Assembly: GCA_035471625.1 (NCBI GenBank)
Contig: DATIPT010000167.1
Coordinates: 4,636-68,635, forward strand
Source: DATEVL01 sp035471625
Lineage (GTDB): Bacteria; Chloroflexota; Anaerolineae; Anaerolineales; E44-bin32
Length of the DNA stretch: 64,000 bases
Direction of reading: 5' to 3'
The notes under the pieces are model-generated. The model was not told the origin of the DNA, ran no database searches, and worked only from the letters and a program-made list of their open reading frames with translations. Below, piece by piece: positions 42,156 to 50,841 of this stretch. Position numbers and translations under genes: made by a program. Positions within the stretch are counted from its first letter, which is position 1; the number at the start of each line of letters is the position of its first letter.

Positions 42156-42977
42156 ATGAAAGAACGACTGCAAGAGGCCGAGCGCAAGTTGCAGGGGTTG
42201 ATTGAGGGATCGCTCTCGCGCCTCGCCGGTGGAAAGATTTCCCCGGCGGTTGTCGCCAGCCAACTGGCCGCTGGGATGACCGACGGCCTGACGTGGGATC
42301 CGGCAGGCAAAGCCTACGCGCCCGATCAGTTCGCCATCACGATGCATCCCAAGGATGTTGAAGTGGTGATCGCCCAGGCGCCGGATCTGCGCGCTGAGTT
42401 GGCTCGCGCCCTGTTGGACACGGCCCGGGAGAGCGGCTACGTCATGGCCACCGAACCCAACGTTACCCTGGCGGCAGACCCGACGCTCAAGCCATGGGAT
42501 GTGCGGGTCGTCGCCTGGCACAGCGGCAACCACTTGGAGTTCACCCAGGCTGGGAATGGAATCGAGATCCCGACCGGCGACCGCCTGCCGCGCGGCGCCT
42601 ACCTGATCCTTCGGGGGAAGCGGCACTTCCCCCTCGACCGTCCGCTGATCAATGTCGGGCGCCGACTCGACAACCAGCTGATTCTGGACGACCCGCATGT
42701 CTCCCGGACCCATGCCCAGATCCGGGTGCGGGAGGGTCGTTTCGTCGTCTTTGACCTCGGATCGACAGGCGGGACGATCATCAACGGCCACCGGATCCAC
42801 CAACACGTGCTGCGCCCCGGAGATGTGATCACCATTGCCGGGGTCTCGATGGTCTACGGCGAAGACCCCGGCGGACCTCCGGACGCCACGCCGGCGTACA
42901 GCCCGCCATTCCCACCCAAACCCGCCGGTGACCAGTCGACCCGGACCTGGGACAAGCGCGAGAAAAACCAGGAATGA
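42156..42977 (+). CDS. second DUF3662-FHA protein
   Basis: This 273-residue paralogue of the upstream gene has a closely matching layout. An N-terminal LQEAERKLQGLIEGSLSRLAGGKISP helix leads into DUF3662 (AYAPDQFAITMHPKDV), and the FHA core is LINVGRRLDNQLILDDPHVSRTHAQI...STGGTIING. The two copies share the KRHF-L-DR linker, which suggests tandem duplication. Its stop overlaps the third FHA gene in ATGA. Confidence 0.9.
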   Translation: MKERLQEAERKLQGLIEGSLSRLAGGKISPAVVASQLAAGMTDGLTWDPAGKAYAPDQFAITMHPKDVEVVIAQAPDLRAELARALLDTARESGYVMATEPNVTLAADPTLKPWDVRVVAWHSGNHLEFTQAGNGIEIPTGDRLPRGAYLILRGKRHFPLDRPLINVGRRLDNQLILDDPHVSRTHAQIRVREGRFVVFDLGSTGGTIINGHRIHQHVLRPGDVITIAGVSMVYGEDPGGPPDATPAYSPPFPPKPAGDQSTRTWDKREKNQE

Positions 42978-43447
42978 CCCCGACGCTGGCCCAACAGGCG
43001 CTGCAGATCCTATTCGCGGTCGCCCTGTACGCGTTCCTGGCCGCGCTCTTGGTCTTCCTGTGGCGAGACGAGCGCCGCGCGGCTGTTGGGGCGATGGGAC
43101 CTCCACCGGCCCACTTGCTCAGGCTCGACGGGGAGAAGCCAGTCGGCTTCAAGCTCAGCGCCTCCTCTCTTGTCGGGCGCGCCGCCGACAACGCCATCCG
43201 CCTTGACGACCCTCTGGTATCCGCCTACCACGCGCGCCTTTCCTTTGTCGGCGGGCAATGGATCGTTGAAGACCTGGGATCCCGGAATGGGACCCAGATC
43301 AACGATCTCCCGGTCGAAGGTCCCGTCGTCCTTGCGACCGGGGACATCCTCCGTATCGGCGGGATCGAGCTGCGCTTCTCGTCCACTGAGCCACCCTCAG
43401 AGCCTGGTGGCGACGCGCACCTCGGCCCGGCGGCACAGCCGGACTGA
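42974..43447 (+). CDS. FhaB-like FHA protein with N-terminal membrane helix
   Basis: The 157 residues begin with one membrane helix (LQILFAVALYAFLAALLVFLW). After a short linker comes an FHA domain (SLVGRAADNAIRLDDPLVSAYHARLSF, then DLGSRNGTQIND). This single-helix plus FHA layout is that of FhaB/FipA proteins, which recruit phosphorylated cell-division or wall proteins. It follows two FhaA-like genes with overlap and precedes mtnP by 69 nt. Confidence 0.9.
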   Translation: MTPTLAQQALQILFAVALYAFLAALLVFLWRDERRAAVGAMGPPPAHLLRLDGEKPVGFKLSASSLVGRAADNAIRLDDPLVSAYHARLSFVGGQWIVEDLGSRNGTQINDLPVEGPVVLATGDILRIGGIELRFSSTEPPSEPGGDAHLGPAAQPD

Positions 43448-43516
43448 CCGGCGCGGGAGAGTTGCCTTGCCGCTCGGTTCGGCATCGGTGACGCGCCGGA
43501 CAAGGAGGAAAAGAAG

Positions 43517-44383
43517 ATGGACGACGTCCCCGTTCTCGGCGTTCTTGGCGGGACAGGTCTCTACGCGATGCCGGGATTGGAGGAGATCGAGCGCCGCGCC
43601 GTCGATACACCCTTTGGGACTCCGTCCGGACCGATCGTCATTGGGCGATTGGGCGGAAAGATCGTCGCCTTCCTAGCCCGGCACGGGGAGGCCCATAGGC
43701 TGACCCCGAGCGAGGTCAACTACCGGGCCAACATCTACGCGCTCAAGTTCATCGGCGTTGAACGCGTCCTGGCCATCAGCGCCTGCGGATCCCTTCGGGA
43801 GGACATCGCACCGGGAGAGATGGCGGTCCCGGACCAGCTCTACGATGGCACCCGGGGTCGGTCGCGGAGCTTCTTTGGCGACGGCGTCGTCGCCCACCTC
43901 AGCGCGCCAGATCCGTTCTGCCCCGACATGCGGGCCTGGACGGCCGCTGGGGTCGAATCGGCCGGGGGGCGCGTTCACCGCGGCGGCACCTATCTTACGA
44001 TCGAAGGACCGCGCTTTTCGACCCGCGGCGAGTCGCGCCTGTACCGGGCGTGGAACCTGGACTTGATCGGGATGACGACCTCCCCGGAGGCCTTCCTCGC
44101 CCGCGAGGCCGAGTTGTGCTACGCCGTTCTGGCCCATGTCACCGACTATGACGTCTGGCGGGTGGCGGAGGAAGCGGTCACCGTGGATGCCGTCGTTGCG
44201 CAACTCGAAGCGAACGCGCGGGTGGCGCAGGCTGCGATCGGCGGCGTTGTGGAGAAGCTGCCGGCACCGCGCACGTGCGAATGCAAGGACGCGCTGCGCC
44301 ATGCCTTGATCACGTCCCCCGGCTCGATCGGGCCGGAGGCTCGCAAGAGGCTGGGTCTGATTGTCGCTCGCTATCTCGACTGA
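43517..44383 (+). CDS. mtnP: S-methyl-5'-thioadenosine phosphorylase
   Basis: MtnP splits methylthioadenosine with phosphate into adenine and methylthioribose-1-phosphate. The 288 residues show the phosphate-binding GVLGGTGLY opening, ARHGEAHRLTPSEVNYRANIYALK, ISACGSLRE and the substrate segment TIEGPRFSTRGES, followed by GMTTSPEAFLAREAELCYA. These features separate it from plain purine nucleoside phosphorylase, although overlap in activity is possible. AAGGAGG lies eight bases before the ATG. The gene is inserted between the FHA genes and the FtsW/RodA gene. Confidence 0.92.
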   Translation: MDDVPVLGVLGGTGLYAMPGLEEIERRAVDTPFGTPSGPIVIGRLGGKIVAFLARHGEAHRLTPSEVNYRANIYALKFIGVERVLAISACGSLREDIAPGEMAVPDQLYDGTRGRSRSFFGDGVVAHLSAPDPFCPDMRAWTAAGVESAGGRVHRGGTYLTIEGPRFSTRGESRLYRAWNLDLIGMTTSPEAFLAREAELCYAVLAHVTDYDVWRVAEEAVTVDAVVAQLEANARVAQAAIGGVVEKLPAPRTCECKDALRHALITSPGSIGPEARKRLGLIVARYLD

Positions 44384-45893
44384 AGCGCACGATCGAATCC
44401 GAAAGCGCGAGGCAATCCTTCTCGCGCTGGCCTTCGGATTCCTCCTGGTCAATGCCGTGGCGCTGGCCCTGACGGCGGCTGGCCGAGTCGGGGTTCCCGG
44501 CCTGAGCGTGTTGTCGGTCGTGCCGGCGTGGGGGGCCTCAGCCTGGTTGCTGCATCGAGTCTTGAACCGGCGGCTTCCCGATCGGGATCCATTCCTGCTG
44601 CCTTCCGGCTTGCTGCTCATGGGGTGGGGGATCCTGGTGATCTGGCGCTTGCTCCCTGAGTTCGGTGCGCGCCAATTGGCCTGGTTTCTGGCCGTCACGG
44701 CGCTGATCTTCGAAGTGGCTCGGATGCAGTCGGTCACCGCGTGGCTGCGGAGGTACCGACTGGTTTGGCTCCTTGGCGGGTTGTTCCTCCTGGCCCTCAC
44801 GTTGTTCATGGGAACCAACCCGTCGGGGGGCGAGTCCCGCTTGTGGCTCGGGTGCTGCGGACAGTACTTCCAACCCTCCGAACCGCTGCGCCTGTTGTTG
44901 ATCGCGTACTTGGCATCGTTCCTCGCCGATCGAATGCTGCCGGGGAGTGAGGAGCCTGCTCGCTACGGTTTGCGGTCCGTCCTCGTCCCTTTGCTGGTCG
45001 TCTGGGGACTGGCCGTGGCACTGCTGGCGGCCCAGCGGGACCTTGGGGCGGGTAGCCTGTTCTTGGCCCTCCTGGTGGTCGTGTTGTATCTCGCCTTCCG
45101 ACGTTGGGAGATCCTCCTGGTGGGCCTCGGGCTGCTGATCACCGCCGGGGTGGCTGCCGCCAGCTTGTCGTCGGTCGTGCAAGCGCGTGTTGAGACCTGG
45201 CTGAATCCCTGGGACGATCCGCTGACCTCCTCGTACCAGTCGCTGCAGGCATTGTTCGCCCTGGCATCGGGCGGGTTGGTGGGGGCCGGGCCTGGCCTGG
45301 GTTCCCCCGGATTGGTCCCCGCGATTCACACGGACTACATCTTTGTCGCCATGGGGGAGGAATGGGGGCTGGCCGGAGGCTTGGGGGTCCTGGCGCTCCT
45401 GGCGGTCATCACGAGCAGGGGCCTGAGGGCCGCGACCTTGAGTCGAGACAACTACTCCGCCATCCTGGCCGCAGGTCTCTCGATCGCCATTGGATTGCAG
45501 GCCTTCATCATCCTCGGTGGCGTCCTCCGTCTGGTTCCGCTCACCGGAGTGACGTTGCCGTTCGTCTCCTACGGAGGTTCGTCGCTCCTGACGACGGGAA
45601 TAGCGTTCGCCGTCTTGATCCGGATTTCCGCCAGGCAGGGAGACCACCCGCGATTCGCTGCGGTGATCCGGCGCATCCACGCCGCTGGGATCGTACTTTG
45701 GGCGGCCCTGGCCCTCTCCCTGGGTTGGTGGATGATCGTGCGAGGGCCGGCCCTCAGCGGGCGTGCGGAGAACCCGCGCAGCCATGTGCCGGCGTCGCCG
45801 AGCGAAGCCGTGCCGGAAGGCCTTGGCATTCCCGGCGAGCTAGCCCCGCCGGGGCAATCCAGGGTTGACCCGTCCTCCCGGCTGCAGGTATAA
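44361..45893 (+). CDS. FtsW/RodA/SpoVE-family glycosyltransferase
   Basis: SEDS proteins polymerise lipid II into glycan strands at the membrane. The 510 residues show about twelve hydrophobic segments and family motifs: NPSGGESRLWLG, QRDLGAG, SYQSLQALFALASGGLVGAGPG and the signature LTGVTLPFVSYGGSSLL. FtsW and RodA cannot be separated by eye, although the FHA context resembles actinobacterial RodA clusters. The start appears to be a TTG overlapping the end of mtnP by 23 nt. The tail of about 45 residues is Pro/Ser-rich. No penicillin-binding protein is adjacent. Confidence 0.9.
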   Translation: MSLAISTEAHDRIRKREAILLALAFGFLLVNAVALALTAAGRVGVPGLSVLSVVPAWGASAWLLHRVLNRRLPDRDPFLLPSGLLLMGWGILVIWRLLPEFGARQLAWFLAVTALIFEVARMQSVTAWLRRYRLVWLLGGLFLLALTLFMGTNPSGGESRLWLGCCGQYFQPSEPLRLLLIAYLASFLADRMLPGSEEPARYGLRSVLVPLLVVWGLAVALLAAQRDLGAGSLFLALLVVVLYLAFRRWEILLVGLGLLITAGVAAASLSSVVQARVETWLNPWDDPLTSSYQSLQALFALASGGLVGAGPGLGSPGLVPAIHTDYIFVAMGEEWGLAGGLGVLALLAVITSRGLRAATLSRDNYSAILAAGLSIAIGLQAFIILGGVLRLVPLTGVTLPFVSYGGSSLLTTGIAFAVLIRISARQGDHPRFAAVIRRIHAAGIVLWAALALSLGWWMIVRGPALSGRAENPRSHVPASPSEAVPEGLGIPGELAPPGQSRVDPSSRLQV

Positions 45894-45894
45894 T
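45865..45894 (+). promoter_or_regulatory. sigma70-type promoter of rpsP operon
   Basis: TTGACC (45865-45870) and a perfect TATAAT (45889-45894) are spaced by 18 nt. The promoter overlaps the last codons of the FtsW/RodA gene. The predicted leader before rpsP is about 185 nt. Confidence 0.75.
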
Positions 45895-46086
45895 CATTCC
45901 GCTCGCATGCCCGGACCGTCCCGCCGGTCCGACTGCCGCTCCCTCGCGGCGGTCCGATCGGCGGTCACGTTGTCCCGGTGCGAGACATCAGCGGTGGGCC
46001 CGACCGACCTCCGCCGAAAGCGCCGTCCTTCCGGTGCTCCTCAGCGGCGAAGCGAAGTCGGCCCGAACGAAACGAGTGAGGCGACG
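45895..46086 (+). other. long GC-rich leader of the rpsP operon
   Basis: About 190 nt between promoter and start codon contain repeated GGTCCGA-like blocks and a GGACCG/CGGTCC hairpin near 45912. The frame of rpsP is open through the leader from an ATG at 45908, but the encoded Arg/Ser-rich sequence is not part of S16. A structured regulatory leader is possible. No known riboswitch was recognised. Confidence 0.4.
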
Positions 46087-46566
46087 ATGGTTCGTATCAG
46101 GTTGCGCCGGGTAGGTTCCCGGCACCAACCGAGTTTTCGTGTGATCGCGGCCGACGAGGAAAGTCCGCGCGACGGGCGGTTCCTCGAAATCCTCGGCCAC
46201 TACAATCCTCGGACGGATCCGGCGACGATCCAGCTGGATGAGGCCAGGGTCTTTCACTGGCTCGGAAACGGCGCCCAGCCGTCCGACTCGGCTCGGCGCG
46301 TACTGACGAGCGCCGGCTGCTGGGGCCGCTGGGAGCGCTACAAGGGCGGTGAGCCCATCGAGGCTCTCCTGGAGGAGGCCAAGTCGGCCTCGTCTGAGGT
46401 CGACTTGCGGACGTCGACGGCGCGCCCGAAGCCGTCCCGGCCTTCGAAGAAGGCGCGGGCCAAGGCGGAGGCGGAGGCTGAACCCGCCGCGGCAGAAGCG
46501 GTCGCCGAGGCACCGGCCGAGCCGCCCGACGAAGCCGAATCGGCTGAGTCAGGCGAAGAAGCCTAG
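46087..46566 (+). CDS. rpsP: 30S ribosomal protein S16 with long acidic/Ala tail
   Basis: Residues 1-85 are a standard S16: VRIRLRRVGSRHQPSFRVIAADEESPRDGRFLEILGHYNP pattern and DEARVFHWLGNGAQPSDSARRVL. The remaining 70 or so residues are a low-complexity Lys-then-Ala/Glu tail that is absent from most S16 proteins and is probably disordered. The ATG is chosen by alignment with the family start. khpA follows after 20 nt and rimM is next, the usual ribosome-assembly order. Confidence 0.95.
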   Translation: MVRIRLRRVGSRHQPSFRVIAADEESPRDGRFLEILGHYNPRTDPATIQLDEARVFHWLGNGAQPSDSARRVLTSAGCWGRWERYKGGEPIEALLEEAKSASSEVDLRTSTARPKPSRPSKKARAKAEAEAEPAAAEAVAEAPAEPPDEAESAESGEEA

Positions 46567-46586
46567 GTCGTTGCGAGGGTGACCGG

Positions 46587-46814
46587 ATGAAGGCGTTGAT
46601 CGAATACATCGCCCGCTCGCTGGTCGACTCGCCGACCGAGGTTCGGGTCATCGAGCGCGAGGGCCACAACGAGACGCATCTCGAGCTCGAGGTCGCCGCG
46701 GAGGATATGGGTCGGGTGATCGGCCGCGGCGGACGCGTCGCTTCGGCGATGCGAACTTTGCTGCGGGTCGCCGCCGTCCAGCGCGGCGAGAGAGCCACTC
46801 TCGACATCCGGTGA
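46587..46814 (+). CDS. khpA: KH-domain RNA-binding protein KhpA
   Basis: This is a 75-residue single KH domain (YlqC/KhpA type) with the RNA-binding GxxG loop in GRVIGRGGRVASAMRTLLR. It is found between rpsP and rimM in many bacteria. In firmicutes KhpA pairs with KhpB in RNA binding and cell-size control; no KhpB is seen here. Its stop overlaps the rimM GTG in GTGA. Confidence 0.95.
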   Translation: MKALIEYIARSLVDSPTEVRVIEREGHNETHLELEVAAEDMGRVIGRGGRVASAMRTLLRVAAVQRGERATLDIR

Positions 46815-47392
46815 CGTCTCGACGACGGATCCAAGCCGAAGGGACAGTGAGCGCCCGGCGGACCAAGCAGGAACTGGTCGCCGGGCGCATTCTTCGTCCC
46901 CATGGGGTCCGAGGGATGGTTGTGCTCCATCCCGAATCAGACCTGGTCGATCGTCTAGTGCCGGGAATGACCATCTACGTCGGAGAGGATCGAACGCCCA
47001 GGACGGTCCGGCGATTCCAGGCCCACGGACGTCGCTACCTCCTGGAGCTCGAGGGTGGAGACGCCCGGGAAGACGCCGAGCGCTTGCGGGATGCCATCGT
47101 CCGCGTGCGGGTTGACGACATCGGAGGACTGCCTCCGAACACCTTCTTCCGGTGGCAAATCGTTGGGCTGCGCGTTGTGGAAGAGAACGGGACCCTGGTG
47201 GGAACCGTCGTTGAGGTCCTCGAGACCGGGGCCAATGATGTCTACGAGGTCGAGCGGCCGGACGGGCGTCGTGTACTTCTTCCGGCGGTTCGTTCGGTGA
47301 TTCGGGAGGTCGATCTCGACGCTGGAGAGTTGACGGTGTATCTCCTGCCGGGACTGGACGAGCTGCAAGCGCCGCGGCGGGAAAGGAAGTAG
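46811..47392 (+). CDS. rimM: 16S rRNA processing protein RimM
   Basis: RimM assists maturation of the 30S head and binds S19. The 193 residues include the N-terminal RimM beta-barrel (VAGRILRPHGVRGMVVLHPESD) and a PRC-barrel (IVGLRVVEENGTLVGTVVEVLETGANDVYEV...VLLPAVRSVIREVDLDAG). The GTG start overlaps khpA. A start further in is possible, since the first 20 residues are not conserved. No trmD follows, although it is the usual next gene. Confidence 0.94.
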   Translation: MTSRRRIQAEGTVSARRTKQELVAGRILRPHGVRGMVVLHPESDLVDRLVPGMTIYVGEDRTPRTVRRFQAHGRRYLLELEGGDAREDAERLRDAIVRVRVDDIGGLPPNTFFRWQIVGLRVVEENGTLVGTVVEVLETGANDVYEVERPDGRRVLLPAVRSVIREVDLDAGELTVYLLPGLDELQAPRRERK

Positions 47393-47404
47393 CGGGCGGT
47401 CTTC

Positions 47405-47433
47405 TTGCTGGCCGGCAGGGGCTATGTTAGACT
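47405..47433 (+). promoter_or_regulatory. promoter of roadblock gene
   Basis: TTGCTG (47405-47410) and TAGACT (47428-47433) are spaced by 17 nt, with TGT immediately before the -10 (extended -10). The predicted leader before the ATG at 47472 is about 30 nt. Confidence 0.6.
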
Positions 47434-47471
47434 GCCCGCTTGTTCGGCCGACGCCCCGGAGACCAGAACCG

Positions 47472-47846
47472 ATGGACCGAGCCCGACGAGACCAGATGGT
47501 GAAGCGGCTTCGGGAGCTGCAAACCAATACGACCGATGTCGAAGCTTCGGCGGTGGTGTCGGTCGATGGATTGATCATCGCCTCATCGCTCCCGGGCGGC
47601 GTGGAAGAGGACCGGGTGTCGGCGATGTCTGCGGCGATGCTCAGCCTCGGAGAGCGGATCGCCGGAGAATTGGGGCGCGGCGGTCTCGACGAGGTCTATA
47701 TCCACGGGAGCAGCGGGTATGTACTGCTGACCGGGGCCGGGGCGGAAGCGGTCTTGACCGTCCTGGCAAGAGAACAGGCCCGTCTTGGCCTGATCTTGCT
47801 CGAAATGCGACGGGCGGCCCAGGATATTGGGAGCTTGATGGAATGA
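47472..47846 (+). CDS. roadblock/LC7-domain protein
   Basis: This 124-residue protein is a single roadblock/LC7 domain (MglB-like). It opens with a basic helix MVKRLRELQTNTTDVEASAVVSVDGLIIAS, and LSLGERIAGELGRGGLDEVYI and GYVLLTGAGAEAVLTVLARE follow. Such proteins often regulate small Ras-like GTPases, but no MglA-type GTPase is in the window. The ATG at 47472 removes a short non-conserved extension and fits the promoter. It is separated from pyrG by a hairpin. Confidence 0.85.
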   Translation: MDRARRDQMVKRLRELQTNTTDVEASAVVSVDGLIIASSLPGGVEEDRVSAMSAAMLSLGERIAGELGRGGLDEVYIHGSSGYVLLTGAGAEAVLTVLAREQARLGLILLEMRRAAQDIGSLME

Positions 47847-47884
47847 GAGCGCGCCGGAAACGGCCGACTGTGCGCGGACCAGAA

Positions 47885-47922
47885 TCGGTGGGGAGGTCTC
47901 CGGCGGGGGGCCTCCCCACCGA
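47885..47922 (+). terminator. hairpin before pyrG
   Basis: A 12-bp perfect stem, TCGGTGGGGAGG (47885-47896) with CCTCCCCACCGA (47911-47922), is followed by a short pyrimidine stretch (CCCTTCT). It is a likely terminator of the roadblock gene. It could also be an attenuator in the pyrG leader, since pyrG starts 40 nt later. Confidence 0.6.
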
Positions 47923-47961
47923 CCCTTCTAGCCCAAGACTCGCGAACGGGGAGGCGGCGCC

Positions 47962-49626
<1,665 letters not shown>

Positions 49627-49661
49627 GCCGGGCCTGCCCTGCCTGGGCAAGGCCACGCGAT

Positions 49662-49687
49662 GCGGCCAGGTCATTCGACCTGGCCGC
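49662..49687. terminator. hairpin between convergent pyrG and coaD operon
   Basis: An 11-bp stem GCGGCCAGGTC/GACCTGGCCGC encloses an ATTC loop. It lies between the pyrG stop and the end of the minus-strand operon. There is only a short TGTTT on the plus side, so it may serve both strands weakly. Confidence 0.5.
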
Positions 49688-49715
49688 AGATGTTTCCGGC
49701 GATGGGAATGCGGCG

Positions 49716-50216
49716 TCAGGGTTCCGAGCGTCCCGACGGAGGCGTCTCTTCGGTTCCGGCCTCGACCCGCTGGCGTTCCATGGTTAGCTTGGAGATCCCG
49801 TTGCGGGCCTGACTCAGCAGGCGGGTGAGTTCGCCTTCAAGGGCGGTCAGCGCCTCGATGATGTAGTCGTCGGCCTCGCGACGCTGGTTCTCCGCATCGG
49901 CTCGGGCCTGCGCCAGGATCTGTTCGGAGCGGGCTTGGGCGGCCTGCACGATCGCATCCCGGGTCACGATTTCATCGGACTTCTGCTTGGCGATGCCGAC
50001 CGTCCGGCTGGCCTCTTCCTGAGCCTGAGCCATCAGGCGGTCGCGCTGGGCGATCACCTGTTGCGCCTTCTTGACTTCCTCAGGGATCGAGATCCGCATC
50101 TGGTCGATGATCTCGAGGAAGCGATCCTCATCGACGATGACGTTGTGCGTCAGCGGGATCGGTCGGGCCTGGTTGAAGAGCTCCTCGAGTCGGTCTACGA
50201 GATGCAGGATATCCAT
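49716..50216 (-). CDS. SepIVA/DivIVA-like coiled-coil protein
   Basis: The 166-residue product starts MDILHLVDRLEELFNQARPIPL, then has a short segment ending ISIPEEVKKAQQVIAQRDRLM. A long Ala/Gln/Glu-rich coiled coil follows to about residue 150. The N-terminal pattern (IP-E--KAQ-V---RD) resembles mycobacterial SepIVA-type division proteins as remembered, and the location beside coaD supports that. The match is low-identity. Role in septation or cell-pole organisation is inferred only. It lies 97 nt downstream of coaD on the same strand. Confidence 0.6.
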   Translation of the reverse strand: MDILHLVDRLEELFNQARPIPLTHNVIVDEDRFLEIIDQMRISIPEEVKKAQQVIAQRDRLMAQAQEEASRTVGIAKQKSDEIVTRDAIVQAAQARSEQILAQARADAENQRREADDYIIEALTALEGELTRLLSQARNGISKLTMERQRVEAGTEETPPSGRSEP

Positions 50217-50313
50217 GGCCGCCTCCGGCAGGAGCAGTGGCTCCGCCCGGGGTGCAAGCTTCGGGCCGAAGGGTACACCGAAGCCGCAAGCGGGTCAACC
50301 CGGCCCATCCGCG

Positions 50314-50841
50314 CTAGTCCCGCAACGAGGTCATCGGAACAATCCCTGGGCCATCATCGCCCAACTCCTGGAAGCGCCGCACCAGGGCGGCTTCGACGTG
50401 GGCCGGAACCAGGCTGCTGACATCTCCGCCCAGGCTGGCGATCTCGCGCACGGTGCTGCCCGTCAGAAAGCTGTGCTCCTCGCTTGTGATCAAGGCGACG
50501 ACGTCAATCTCCGGGGCGAGCCGGTGGTTGGCCAAGGCCATGCGGAACTCGTGTTCGAAATCGGAGAACACCCGGAGTCCGCGTACGATCACTTTGGCTT
50601 CGACCTCTCGGCAGAAATTGACGATTAGGCCGCCAAAGACGGTCACGCGGACCTGAGGATCGTCGGCGAACGTCTCCTGCACGAGCGCCAGACGGTCCTC
50701 GGGACTGAACAGGAGCGTCTTCAGGGGACGGTCGTAGACCGCGATGATGAGCTCGTCGAACAGGCGGGTCGCCCGGCGGGCGATGTCGATATGGCCGAAG
50801 TGCACGGGATCGAAAGTGCCCGGAAAGACGGCTCGGACCAT
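50314..50841 (-). CDS. coaD: phosphopantetheine adenylyltransferase
   Basis: CoaD makes dephospho-CoA from phosphopantetheine and ATP. The 175 residues carry the nucleotidyltransferase motif PGTFDPVHFGHIDIARRA, the VRGLRVFSDFEHEFRMALANHRLAP core and the second motif SFLTGSTVREIASLGGD. Its ATG overlaps the recG stop (TGATG), so the two are translationally coupled. Confidence 0.97.
   Translation of the reverse strand: MVRAVFPGTFDPVHFGHIDIARRATRLFDELIIAVYDRPLKTLLFSPEDRLALVQETFADDPQVRVTVFGGLIVNFCREVEAKVIVRGLRVFSDFEHEFRMALANHRLAPEIDVVALITSEEHSFLTGSTVREIASLGGDVSSLVPAHVEAALVRRFQELGDDGPGIVPMTSLRD

Noticed and set aside
44538..45785. 415-codon minus-strand frame opposite the FtsW/RodA gene
   Set aside because: It is Gln/Arg/Pro-rich shadow sequence of a clear membrane protein gene.
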